From contig OY804585.1 of assembly GCA_963680875.1 (NCBI GenBank), forward strand, positions 44,437,414-44,501,413: a stretch of DNA of 64,000 nt. The letters run 5' to 3'. The translations under genes and the position numbers were made by a program. This DNA comes from Bathymodiolus brooksi (lineage: Eukaryota; Mollusca; Bivalvia; Mytilida; Modiolidae). Below, in pieces: positions 38,401 through 51,367 of the stretch; position 1 is the first letter of the stretch, and each line of letters starts with the position of its first letter. Below the pieces are notes generated by a model that ran no database searches, was not told the origin of the DNA, and saw nothing but the letters and a program-made list of their open reading frames with translations.

Positions 38401-41400
38401 GAGCTTTTTAACATATATTACGGGATTTTTTATGAACTTTGAACTTTTGCCTATTTTGACCGATTATGCAAATTAGAAAAAAGGGGGGATGAAATTTAAA
38501 AAAAATCCTCTCCTCTGAATCTGCTGTGCCAATCTCAACCAAACTTTGCTGAAATGATCCTTGGGTGGTCCCCTTTCAAAATTGTGTCCGTCAGCACCGT
38601 CTTGTATCCAAGATGTCCGCCATTACTAAAAATAGAAATTTCTTCAAATGGTCAAAAGCGGCTCTATTTTAAGTAGAAAGTGTCCAAATTTGAACTGTAT
38701 AAGCATAATGATGAGCTTTTTAACATATATTACGGGATTTTTTATGAACTTTGAACTTTTGCCTATTTTGACCGATAATGCAAATTAGAAAAAAGGGGGG
38801 ATGAAATTTAAAAAAAATCTTCTCCTCTGAAACTACTGAGCCAATCTCAACCAAACTTTGCTGAAATGATCCTTGGGTGGTCCCCTTTCAAAATTGTGTC
38901 CGTCAGCGCCGTCCTGTATCCAAGATGGCCGCCATTACTAAAAATAGAAATTTCTTCAAATGGCCAAAACTGCTCTATTTTAAGCCAGAAAGTGCCCAAA
39001 TTTGAACTGTATAAGCATAATGATGAGCTTTTTAACATATATTACGGGATTTTTTATGAACTTTGAACTTTTGCCTATTTTGACCGATTATGCAAATTAG
39101 AAAAAAGGGGGGATGAAAATTAAAAAAAATCCTCTCCTCTGAATCTGCTGTGCCAATCTCAACCAAACTTTGCTGAAATGATCCTTGGGTGGTCCCCTTT
39201 CAAAATTGTGTCCGTCAGCACCGTCTTGTATCCAAGATGTCCGCCATTACTAAAAATAGAAATTTCTTCAAATGGCCAAAAGCGGCTCTATTTTAAGTAG
39301 AAAGTGTCCAAATTTGAACTGTATAAGCATAATGATGAGCTTTTTAACATATATTACGGGATTTTTTATGAACTTTGAACTTTTGCCTATTTTGACCGAT
39401 AATGCAAATTAGAAAAAAGGGGGGATGAAATTTAAAAAAAATCTTCTCCTCTGAAACTACTGAGCCAATCTCAACCAAACTTTGCTGAAATGATCCTTGG
39501 GTGGTCCCCTTTCAAAATTGTGTCCGTCAGAGCCGTCCTGTATCCAAGATGGCCGCCATTACTAAAAATAGAAATTTCTTCAAATAGCCAAAAGCGGCTC
39601 TATTTTAAGTAGAAAGTGTCCAAATTTGAACTGTATAAGCATAATGATGAGCTTTTTAACATATATTACGGGATTTTTTATGAACTTTGAACTTTTGCCT
39701 ATTTTGACCGATAATGCAAATTAGAAAAAAGGGGGGATGAAATTTAAAAAAAATCGTCTCCTCTGAAACTACTGAGCCAATCTCAACCAAACTTTGCTGA
39801 AATGATCCTTGGGTGGTCCCCTTTCAAAATTGTGTCCGTCAGCACCGTCCTGTATCCAAGATGGCCGCCATTACTAAAAATAGAAATTTCTTCAAATGGC
39901 CAAAACTGCTCTATTTTAAGCCAGAAAGTGCCCAAATTTGAACTGTATAAGCATAATGATGAGCTTTTTAACATATATTACGGGATTTTTTATGAACTTT
40001 GAACTTTTGCCTATTTTGACCGATAATGCAAATTAGAAAAAAGGGGGGATGAAATTTAAAAAAAATCTTCTCCTCTGAAACTACTGAGCCAATCTCAACC
40101 AAACTTTGCTGAAATGATCCTTGGGTGGTCCCCTTTCAAAATTGTGTCCGTCAGCACCGTCTTGTATCCAAGATGGCCGCCATTACTAAAAATAGAAATT
40201 TCTTCAAATGGCCAAAAGCGGCTCTATTTTAAGTAGAAAGTGCCCAAATTTGAACTGTATAAGCATAATGATGAGCTTTTTAACATATATTACGGGATTT
40301 TTTATGAACTTTGAACTTTTGCCTATTTTGACCGATAATGCAAATTAGAAAAAAGGGGGGATGAAATTTAAAAAAATCTTCTCCTCTGAAACTACTGAGC
40401 CAATCTCAACCAAACTTTGCTGAAATGATCCTTGGGTGGTCCCCTTTCAAAATTGTGTCCGTCAGAACCGTCCTGTATCCAAGATGGCCGCCATTACTAA
40501 AAATAGAAATTTCTTCAAATGGCCAAAACTGCTCTATTTTAAGCCAGAAAGTGCCCAAATTTGAACTGTATAAGCATAATGATGAGCTTTTTAACATATA
40601 TTACGGGATTTTTTATGAACTTTGAACTTTTGCCTATTTTGACCGATAATGCAAATTAGAAAAAAGGGGGGATGAAATTTAAAAAAAATCTTCTCCTCTG
40701 AAACTACTGAGCCAATCTCAACCAAACTTTGCTGAAATGATCCTTGGGTGGTCCCCTTTCAAAATTGTGTCCGTCAGCACCGTCTTGTATCCAAGATGGC
40801 CGCCATTACTAAAAATAGAAATTTCTTCAAATGGCCAAAAGCGGCTCTATTTTAAGTAGAAAGTGTCCAAATTTGAACTGTATAAGCATAATGATGAGCT
40901 TTTTAACATATATTACGGGATTTTTTATGAACTTTGAACTTTTGTCTATTTTGACCGATAATGCAAATTAGAAAAAAAGGGGGATGAAATTTAAAAAAAT
41001 CTTCTCCTCTGAAACTACTGAGCCAATCTCAACCAAACTTTGCTGAACTGATCCTTGGGTGGTCCCCTTTCAAAATTTTGTCCGTCAGCACCGTCCTGTA
41101 TCCAAGATGGCCGCCATTACTAAAAATAGAAATTTCTTCAAATGGCCAAAACTGCTCTATTTTAAGCCAGAAAGTGCCCAAATTTGAACTGTATAAGCAT
41201 AATGATGAGCTTTTTAACATATATTACGGGATTTTTTATGAACTTTGAACTTTTGCCTATTTTGACCGATAATGCAAATTAGAAAAAAGGGGGGATGAAA
41301 TTTAAAAAAAATCTTCTCCTCTGAAACTACTGAGCCAATCTCAACCAAACTTTGCTGAAATGATCCTTGGGTGGTCCCCTTTCAAAATTGTGTCGGTCAG

Positions 41401-44400
41401 CACCGTCCTGTATCCAAGATGGCCGCCATTACTAAAAATAGAAATTTCTTCAAATGGCCAAAACTGCTCTATTTTAAGCCAGAAAGTGCCCAAATTTGAA
41501 CTGTATAAGCATAATGATGAGCTTTTTAACATATATTACGGGATTTATTATGAACTTTGAACTTTTGCCTATTTTGACCGATAATGCAAATTAGAAAAAA
41601 GGGGGGATGAAATTTTAAAAAAATCTTCTCCTCTGAAACTACTGAGCCAATCTCAACCAAACTTTGCTGAAATGATCCTTGGGTGGTCCCCTTTCAAAAT
41701 TGTGTCCGTCAGCACCGTCTTGTATCCAAGATGGCCGCCATTACTAAAAATAGAAATTTCTTCAAATGGCCAAAAGCGGCTCTATTTTAAGTAGAAAGTG
41801 TCCAAATTTGAACTGTATAAGCATAATGATGAGCTTTTTAACATATATTACGGGATTTTTTATGAACTTTGAACTTTTGTCTATTTTGACCGATAATGCA
41901 AATTAGAAAAAAAGGGGGGATGAAATTTAAAAAAATCTTCTCCTCTGAAACTACTGAGCCAATCTCAACCAAACTTTGCTGAAATGATCCTTGGGTGGTC
42001 CCCTTTCAAAATTGTGTCCGTCAGCACCGTCCTGTATCCAAGATGGCCGCCATTACTAAAAATAGAAATTTCTTCAAATGGCCAAAACTGCTCTATTTTA
42101 AGCCAGAAAGTGCCCAAATTTGAACTGTATAAGCATAATGATGAGCTTTTTAACATATATTACGGGATTTTTTATGAACTTTGAACTTTTGCCTATTTTG
42201 ACCGATAATGCAAATTAGAAAAAAGGGGGGATGAAATTTAAAAAAAATCTTCTCCTCTGAAACTACTGAGCCAATCTCAACCAAACTTTGCTGAAATGAT
42301 CCTTGGGTGGTCCCCTTTCAAAATTGTGTCCGTCAGCACCGTCTTGTATCCAAGATGGCCGCCATTACTAAAAATAGAAATTTCTTCAAATGGCCAAAAG
42401 CGGCTCTATTTTAAGTAGAAAGTGTCCAAATTTGAACTGTATAAGCATAATGATGAGCTTTTTAACATATATTACGGGATTTTTTATGAACTTTGAACTT
42501 TTGCCTATTTTGACCGATAATGCAAATTAGAAAAAAGGGGGGATGAAATTTAAAAAAAATCTTCTCCTCTGAAACTACTGAGCCAATCTCAACCAAACTT
42601 TGCTGAAATGATCCTTGGGTGGTCCCCTTTCAAAATTGTGTCCGTCAGCACCGTCCTGTATCCAAGATGGCCGCCATTACTAAAAATAGAAATTTCTTCA
42701 AATGGCCAAAACTGCTCTATTTTAAGCCAGAAAGTGCCCAAATTTGAACTGTATAAGCATAATGATGAGCTTTTTAACATATATTACGGGATTTTTTATG
42801 AACTTTGAACTTTTGCCTATTTTGACCGATAATGCAAATTAGAAAAAAGGGGGGATGAAATTTAAAAAAAATCTTCTCCTCTGAAACTACTGTGCCAATC
42901 TCAACCAAACTTTGCTGAAATGATCCTTGGGTGGTCCCCTTTCAAAATTGTGTCCGTCAGCGCCGTCCTGTATCCAAGATGGCCGCCATTACTAAAAATA
43001 GAAATTTATTCAAATGGCCAAAACTGCTCTATTTTAAGCCAGAAAGTGCCCAAATTTGAACTGTATAAGCATAATGATGACCTTTTTAACATATATTACG
43101 GGATTTTTTATGAACTTTGAACTTTTGCCTATTTTGACCGATTATGCAAATTAGAAAAAAGGGGGGATGAAATTTAAAAAAAATCCTCTCCTCTGAATCT
43201 GCTGTGCCAATCTCAACCAAACTTTGCTGAAATGATCCTTGGGTGGTCCCCTTTCAAAATTGTGTCCGTCAGCACCGTCTTGTATCCAAGATGTCCGCCA
43301 TTACTAAAAATAGAAATTTCTTCAAATGGCCAAAAGCGGCTCTATTTTAAGTAGAAAGTGTCCAAATTTGAACTGTATAAGCATAATGATGAGCTTTTTA
43401 ACATATATTACGGGATTTTTTATGAACTTTGAACTTTTGCCTATTTTGACCGATAATGCAAATTAGAAAAAAGGGGGGATGAAATTTAAAAAAAATCTTC
43501 TCCTCTGAAACTAGTGAGCCAATCTCAACCAAACTTTGCTGAAATGATCCTTGGGTGGTCCCCTTTCAAAATTGTGTCCGTCAGCGCCGTCCTGTATCCA
43601 AGATGGCCGCCATTACTAAAAATAGAAATTTCTTCAAATGGCCAAAACTGCTCTATTTTAAGCCAGAAAGTGCCCAAATTTGAACTGTATAAGCATAATG
43701 ATGAGCTTTTTAACATATATTACGGGATTTTTTATGAACTTTGAACTTTTGCCTATTTTGACCGATTATGCAAATTAGAAAAAAGGGGGGATGAAATTTA
43801 AAAAAAAATCTTCTCCTCTGAAACTACTGAGCCAATCTCAACCAAACTTTGCTGAAATGATCCTTGGGTGGTCCCCTTTCAAAATTGTGTCCGTCAGCGC
43901 CGTCCTGTATCCAAGATGGCCGCCATTACTAAAAATAGAAATTTCTTCAAATGGCCAAAACTGCTCTATTTTAAGCCAGAAAGTGCCCAAATTTGAACTG
44001 TATAAGCATAATGATGAGCTTTTTAACATATATTACGGGATTTTTTACGAACTTTGAACTTTTGCCTATTTTGACCGATTATGCAAATTAGAAAAAAGGG
44101 GGGATGAAATTAAAAAAAAATCCTCTCCTCTGAAACTGCTGTGCCAATCTCAACCAAACTTTGCTGAAATGATCCTTGGGTGGTCCCCTTTCAAAATTGT
44201 GTTCGTCAGCACCGTCTTGTATCCAAGATGGCCGCCATTACTAAAAATAGAAATTTCTTCAAATGGCCAAAAGCGGCTCTATTTTAAGTAGAAAGTGTCC
44301 AAATTTGAACTGTATAAGCATAATGATGAGCTTTTTAACATATATTACGGGATTTTTTATGAACTTTGAACTTTTGCCTATTTTGACCGATAATGCAAAT

Positions 44401-47400
44401 TAGAAAAAAGGGGGGATGAAATTTAAAAAAAATCTTCTCCTCTGAAACTACTGAGCCAATCTCAACCAAACTTTGCTGAAATGATCCTTGGGTGGTCCCC
44501 TTTCAAAATTGTGTCCGTCAGCGCCGTCCTGTATCCAAGATGGCCGCCATTACTAAAAATAGAAATTTCTTCAAATGGCCAAAACTGCTCTATTTTAAGC
44601 CAGAAAGTGCCCAAATTTGAACTGTATAAGCATAATGATGAGCTTTTTAACATATATTACGGGATTTTTTATGAACTTTGAACTTTTGCCTATTTTGACC
44701 GATTATGCAAATTAGAAAAAAGGGGGGATGAAATTTAAAAAAAAATCTTCTCCTCTGAAACTACTGAGCCAATCTCAACCAAACTTTGCTGAAATGATCC
44801 TTGGGTGGTCCCCTTTCAAAATTGTGTCCGTCAGCGCCGTCCTGTATCCAAGATGGCCGCCATTACTAAAAATAGAAATTTCTTCAAATGGCCAAAACTG
44901 CTCTATTTTAAGCCAGAAAGTGCCCAAATTTGAACTGTATAAGCATAATGATGAGCTTTTTAACATATATTACGGGATTTTTTACGAACTTTGAACTTTT
45001 GCCTATTTTGACCGATTATGCAAATTAGAAAAAAGGGGGGATGAAATTAAAAAAAAATCCTCTCCTCTGAAACTGCTGTGCCAATCTCAACCAAACTTTG
45101 CTGAAATGATCCTTGGGTGGTCCCCTTTCAAAATTGTGTTCGTCAGCACCGTCTTGTATCCAAGATGGCCGCCATTACTAAAAATAGAAATTTCTTCAAA
45201 TGGCCAAAAGCGGCTCTATTTTAAGTAGAAAGTGTCCAAATTTGAACTGTATAAGCATAATGATGAGCTTTTTAACATATATTACGGGATTTTTTATGAA
45301 CTTTGAACTTTTGCCTATTTTGACCGATAATGCAAATTAGAAAAAAGGGGGGATGAAATTTAAAAAAAATCTTCTCCTCTGAAACTACTGAGCCAATCTC
45401 AACCAAACTTTGCTGAAATGATCCTTGGGTGGTCCCCTTTCAAAATTGTGTCCGTCAGCACCGTCTTGTATCCAAGATGGCCGCCATTACTAAAAATAGA
45501 AATTTCTTCAAATGGCCAAAAGCGGCTCTATTTTAAGTAGAAAGTGTCCAAATTTGAACTGTATAAGCATAATGATGAGCTTTTTAACATATATTACGGG
45601 ATTTTTTATGAACTTTGAACTTTTGCCTATTTTGACCGATAATGCAAATTAGAAAAAAGGGGGGATGAAATTTTAAAAAAATCTTCTCCTCTGAAACTAT
45701 TGAGCCAATCTCAACCAAACTTTGCTGAAATGATCCTTGGGTGGTCCCCTTTCAAAATTGTGTCCGTCAGCGCCGTCCTGTATCCAAGATGGCCGCCATT
45801 ATTAAAAATAGAAATTTCTTCAAATGGCCAAAACTGCTCTATTTTAAGCCAGAAAGTGCCCAAATTTGAACTGTATAAGCATAATGATGAGCTTTTTAAC
45901 ATATATTACGGGATTTTTTATGAACTTTGAACTTTTGCCTATTTTGACCGATTATGCAAATTAGAAAAAAGGGGGGATGAAATTTAAAAAAAATCCTCTC
46001 CTCTGAATCTGCTGTGCCAATCTCAACCAAACTTTGCTGAAATGATCCTTGGGTGGTCCCCTTTCAAAATTGTGTCCGTCAGCACCGTCTTGTATCCAAG
46101 ATGTCCGCCATTACTAAAAATAGAAATTTCTTCAAATGGTCAAAAGCGGCTCTATTTTAAGTAGAAAGTGTCCAAATTTGAACTGTATAAGCATAATGAT
46201 GAGCTTTTTAACATATATTATGGGATTTTTTATGAACTTTGAACTTTTGCCTATTTTGACCGATAATGCAAATTAGAAAAAAGGGGGGATGAAATTTAAA
46301 AAAAATCTTCTCCTCTGAAACTATTGAGCCAATCTCAACCAAACTTTGCTGAAATGATCCTTGGGTGGTCCTCTTTCAAAATTGTGTCCGTCAGCGCCGT
46401 CCTGTATCCAAGATGGCCGCCATTATTAAAAATAGAAATTTCTTCAAATGGCCAAAACTGCTCTATTTTAAGCCAGAAAGTGCCCAAATTTGAACTGTAT
46501 AAGCATAATGATGAGCTTTTTAACATATATTACGGGATTTTTTATGAACTTTGAACTTTTGCCTATTTTGACCGATTATGCAAATTAGAAAAAAGGGGGG
46601 ATGAAATTTAAAAAAAATCCTCTCCTCTGAATCTGCTATGCCAATCTCAACCAAACTTTGCTGAAATGATCCTTGGGTGGTCCCCTTTCAAAATTGTGTC
46701 CGTCAGCACCGTCTTGTATCCAAGATGTCCGCCATTACTAAAAATAGAAATTTCTTCAAATGGTCAAAAGCGGCTCTATTTTAAGTAGAAAGTGTCCAAA
46801 TTTGAACTGTATAAGCATAATGATGAGCTTTTTAACATATATTACGGGATTTTTTATGAACTTTGAACTTTTGCCTATTTTGACCGATAATGCAAATTAG
46901 AAAAAAGGGGGGATGAAATTTTAAAAAAATCTTCTCCTCTGAAACTATTGAGCCAATCTCAACCAAACTTTGCTGAAATGATCCTTGGGTGGTCCCCTTT
47001 CAAAATTGTGTCCGTCAGCGCCGTCCTGTATCCAAGATGGCCGCCATTATTAAAAATAGAAATTTCTTCAAATGGCCAAAACTGCTCTATTTTAAGCCAG
47101 AAAGTGCCCAAATTTGAACTGTATAAGCATAATGATGAGCTTTTTAACATATATTACGGGATTTTTTATGAACTTTGAACTTTTGCCTATTTTGACCGAT
47201 TATGCAAATTAGAAAAAAGGGGGGATGAAATTTAAAAAAAATCCTCTCCTCTGAATCTGCTGTGCCAATCTCAACCAAACTTTGCTGAAATGATCCTTGG
47301 GTGGTCCCCTTTCAAAATTGTGTCCGTCAGCACCGTCTTGTATCCAAGATGTCCGCCATTACTAAAAATAGAAATTTCTTCAAATGGTCAAAAGCGGCTC

Positions 47401-47456
47401 TATTTTAAGTAGAAAGTGTCCAAATTTGAACTGTATAAGCATAATGATGAGCTTTT
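29405..47456 (+). repeat. Family B tandem array, 312-bp monomer, about 58 copies
   Basis: Each monomer runs through GACCGATAATGCAAATTAG, a GGGGGGATGAAATT tract, TCTTCTCCTCTGAAACTACT, CAACCAAACTTTGCTGAAAT, GGTGGTCCCC, CCAAGATGGCCGCC and TATAAGCATAATGATGAGC. Two variant classes occur. Class a has CAAAACTGCTC and AAGCCAGAAAGTGCCC. Class b has CAAAAGCGGCTC and AAGTAGAAAGTGTCC. They often alternate as 624-bp dimers (for example class a at 34812, 35436 and 36683), broken by runs of a (36683, 36994, 37306, 37618). The A-run length before TCTTCTCC varies and changes unit length by 1 bp. Class a monomers show overlapping open frames on both strands (66 and 63 codons) because 312 is divisible by three; they are not called as genes. 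Confidence 0.95.
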
Positions 47457-50400
47457 TAGTTCACCTGGACCAAAGGTCCATGTGAACTATTGCCATCACT
47501 TGGCGTCCGTCGTCTGTCGTCTGTCGTCTGTAAACTTTTCACATTTCAAGCTTCTTCTCCGAAACCACTTGGCCGATTGGAACCGAACTTAGCAGGAATG
47601 TTCCTTGGATGGTCCTCTACAAAGTTACTGTTTTTCGTTCCAGTCGAATATTCAATATGGCTGCCAGGGCCAATAATATGCTCTGATTGGCTGAAATTTC
47701 AAAGATCTTCTTCTCTGAAACTAATGAACTGACTGAACCCAAACTGTAAAGGAATGATCATTGGAATGTCCTTTACCAAGTTACTGTTTTTTATGCCGAT
47801 CGGAAATCCAAGATGGCCGCCATCGCAGGACATAGATTAACATTGGACCCTATGGGAAAATGTTCAAATGCCTTCTTCTCAGAAACTACAAATATGATTA
47901 AAGCCAAACTGTACATGAATGTTCATTGGATGGTCCTCTACAATCTTAAGGTTTTTTGTTCCGATATGAAATTCAAAATGGCGGCTACGGCAGGACTTAG
48001 TTTAACATTGGACCCTATGGGAAAAATGTTTCAAAATGCTTCTTCTCTGAAACCACTTGGACAGTTGAAACCAAACTGCCCAGGAATGATCATTGGAAGG
48101 TCCTCTACAAATTTTCTGTTTTTTATGCCGATCGGAAATCCAAGATGGCCGCCACCGCAGGACATAGATTAACATTGGACCCTATGGGAAAATATTCAAA
48201 TGCCTTCTTCTCAGAAACTACAAATATGATTAAAGCCAAACTGTACATGAATGTTCATTAGATGGTCCTCTACAAACTTTACGTTTTTTGTTCCGGTATG
48301 AAATTCAAAATGGCGGCTACGGCAGGACTTAGTTTAACATTGGACCCTATGGGAAAAATGTTTCAAAACGCTTCTTCTCTGAAACCACTTGGATAATTGA
48401 AACCAAACTGCATAGGAATGATCATTGGAAGGTCCTCTACAAATTTTATGTTTTTTATGCCGATCGGAAATCCAAGATGGCCGCCACCGCAATACATAGA
48501 TTAACATTGGACCCTATGGGAAAATATTCAAATGCCTTCTACTCAGAAACTACAAATATGATTAAAGCCAAACTGTACATGAATGTTCATTAGATGGTCC
48601 TCTACAAACTTTACGTTTTTTGTTCCGGTATGAAATTCAAAATGGCGGCTACGGCAGGACTTAGTTTAACATTGGACCCTATGGGGAAAATGTTTCAAAA
48701 CGCTTCTTCTCTGAAACCACTTGGATAATTGAAACCAAACTGCCTAGGAATGATCATTGGAAGGTCCTCTACAAATTTTATGTTTTTTATGCCGATCGGA
48801 AATCCAAGATGGCCGCCACCGCAATACATAGATTAACATTGGACCCTATGGGAAAATGTTCAAATGCCTTCTACTCAGAAACTACAAATATGATTAAAGC
48901 CAAACTGTACATGAATGTTCATTGGATGGTCCTCTACAATCTAAAGGTTTTTTGTTCCGATATGAAATTCAAAATGGCGGCTACGGCAGGACTTAGTTTA
49001 ACATTGGACCCTATGGGAAAAATGTTTCAAAATGCTTCTTCTCTGAAACCACTTGGACAGTTGAAACCAAACTGCCCAGGAATGATCATTGGAAGGTCCT
49101 CTACAAATTATCTGTTTTTTATGCCGGTCGGAAATCCAAGATGGCCGCCACCGCAGGACATAGATTAACATTGGACCCTATGGGAAAATATTCAAATGCC
49201 TTCTACTCAGAAACTACAAATATGATTAAAGCCAAACTGTACATGAATGTTCATTAGATGGTCCTCTACAAACTTTACGTTTTTTGTTCCGGTATGAAAT
49301 TCAAAATGGCGGCTACGGCAGGACTTAGTTTAACATTGGACCCTATGGGAAAAATGTTTCAAAACACTTCTTCTCTGAAACCACTTGGATAATTGAAACC
49401 AAACTGCCTAGGAATGATCATTGGAAGGTCCTCTACAAATTTTATGTTTTTTATGCCGATCGGAAATCCAAGATGGCCGCCACCGCAGGACATAGATTAA
49501 CATTGGACCCTATGGGAAAATATTCAAATGCCTTCTACTCAGAAACTACAAATATGATTAAAGCCAAACTGTACATGAATGTTCATTAGATGGTCCTCTA
49601 CAAACTTTACGTTTTTTGTTCCGGTATGAAATTCAAAATGGCGGCTACGGCAGGACTTAGTTTAACATTGGACCCTATGGGAAAAATGTTTCAAAACGCT
49701 TCTTCTCTGAAACCACTTGGATAATTGAAACCAAACTGCCTAGGAATGATCATTGGAAGGTCCTCTACAAATTTTATGTTTTTTATGCCGATCGGAAATC
49801 CAAGATGGCCGCCACCGCAATACATAGATTAACATTGGACCCTATGGGAAAATGTTCAAATGCCTTCTTCTCAGAAACTACAAATATGATTAAAGCCAAA
49901 CTGTACATGAATGTTCATTGGATGGTCCTCTACAATCTTAAGGTTTTTTGTTCCGATATGAAATTCAAAATGGCGGCTACGGCAGGACTTAGTTTAACAT
50001 TGGACCCTATGGGAAAAATGTTTCAAAATGCTTCTTCTCTGAAACCACTTGGACAGTTGAAACCAAACTGCCCAGGAATGATCATTGGAAGGTCCTCTAC
50101 AAATTTTCTGTTTTTTATGCCGGTCGGAAATCCAAGATGGCCGCCACCGCAGGACATAGATTAACATTGGACCCTATGGGAAAATATTCAAATGCCTTCT
50201 TCTCAGAAACTACAAATATGATTAAAGCCAAACTGTACATGAACGTTCATTGGATGGTCCTCTACAAATTTACGTTTTTTGTTCCGGTATGAAATTCAAA
50301 ATGGCGGCTACGGCAGGACTTAGTTTAACATTGGACCCTATGGGGAAAATGTTTCAAAACGCTTCTTCTCTGAAACCACTTGGATAATTGAAACCAAACT

Positions 50401-51054
50401 GCCCAGGAATGATCATTGGAAGGTCCTCTACAAGGTGTGTGTTTTTTATGCCGATCGGAAATCCAAGATGGCCACCACCGCAGGACATAGATTAACATTG
50501 GACCCTATGGGAAAATGTTCAAATGCCTTCTTCTCAGAAACTACAAATATGATTAAAGCCAAACTGTACATGAATGTTCATTGAATGGTCCTCTACAAAA
50601 TTTACGTTTTTTATTCTGATATGAAATTCAAAATGGCGGCTACGGCAGGACTTAGTTTAACATTGGACCCTATGGGAAAAATGTTTCAAAATGCTTCTTC
50701 TCTGAAACCACTTGGACAGTTGAAACCAAACTGCCCAGGAATGATCATTGGAAGGTCCTCTACAAGGTGTGTGTTTTTTATGCCGATCGGAAATCCAAGA
50801 TGGCTGCCACCACAGGTCATAGTATTAACACAGAACCATATGGGGAAAATACAGAAATATATTCTTCTCTGAAGCTATTGCACTGATTGAACCTAAACTG
50901 TGCATCAATCATTGGAAGGTCCTTTACAAACTTGGTGTTTTTTATGTTGATCGTAATTCCAAGATGACTACCACTGCAGTACATAGTTTTTACATAGGAC
51001 CAATTGTTTTTTTTTATTACCAGGTGAACGATACAGGCTCTTGAGAGCCTCTGG
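47457..51054 (+). mobile_element. Complete family A element (A1) nested in the B array
   Basis: The element is 3598 bp. It starts with a hairpin of arms TAGTTCACCTGGACC and GGTCCATGTGAACTA around AAA, then CTATTGCCATCACTTGG, a heptamer microsatellite (TCGTCTG, about 47504-47532), two divergent monomers (about 47535-47800), about nine 332-bp dimers, divergent end monomers, CCAGGTGAAC (51020-51029), the AGGCTC-TTGA-GAGCCT hairpin and CTCTGG. B-monomer sequence is interrupted at GCTTTTT and resumes as TTAACATATA, so no target duplication beyond ambiguous T/A bases is needed. The interrupted monomer is class b on the left and continues as the class-b junction (GATAATGC) on the right. Confidence 0.85.
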
Positions 51055-51367
51055 TTAACATATATTACGGGATTTTTTATGAACTTTGAACTTTTGCCTA
51101 TTTTGACCGATAATGCAAATTAGAAAAAAGGGGGGATGAAATTTAAAAAAAATCTTCTCCTCTGAAACTATTGAGCCAATCTCAACCAAACTTTGCTGAA
51201 ATGATCCTTGGGTGGTCCCCTTTCAAAATTGTGTCCGTCAGCGCCGTCCTGTATCCAAGATGGCCGCCATTATTAAAAATAGAAATTTCTTCAAATGGCC
51301 AAAACTGCTCTATTTTAAGCCAGAAAGTGCCCAAATTTGAACTGTATAAGCATAATGATGAGCTTTT
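51055..51367 (+). repeat. Single 312-bp B-monomer length between two family A elements
   Basis: This segment consists of the right remainder of the class-b monomer cut by A1 and the left part of a class-a monomer (ACTATTGAGCC, CATTATTAAAA, AAGCCAGAAAGTGCCC) cut by A2. It corresponds in variants to the B sequence near 35290-35601, which has no insertion. It is the only B sequence separating the two A copies. Confidence 0.9.
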
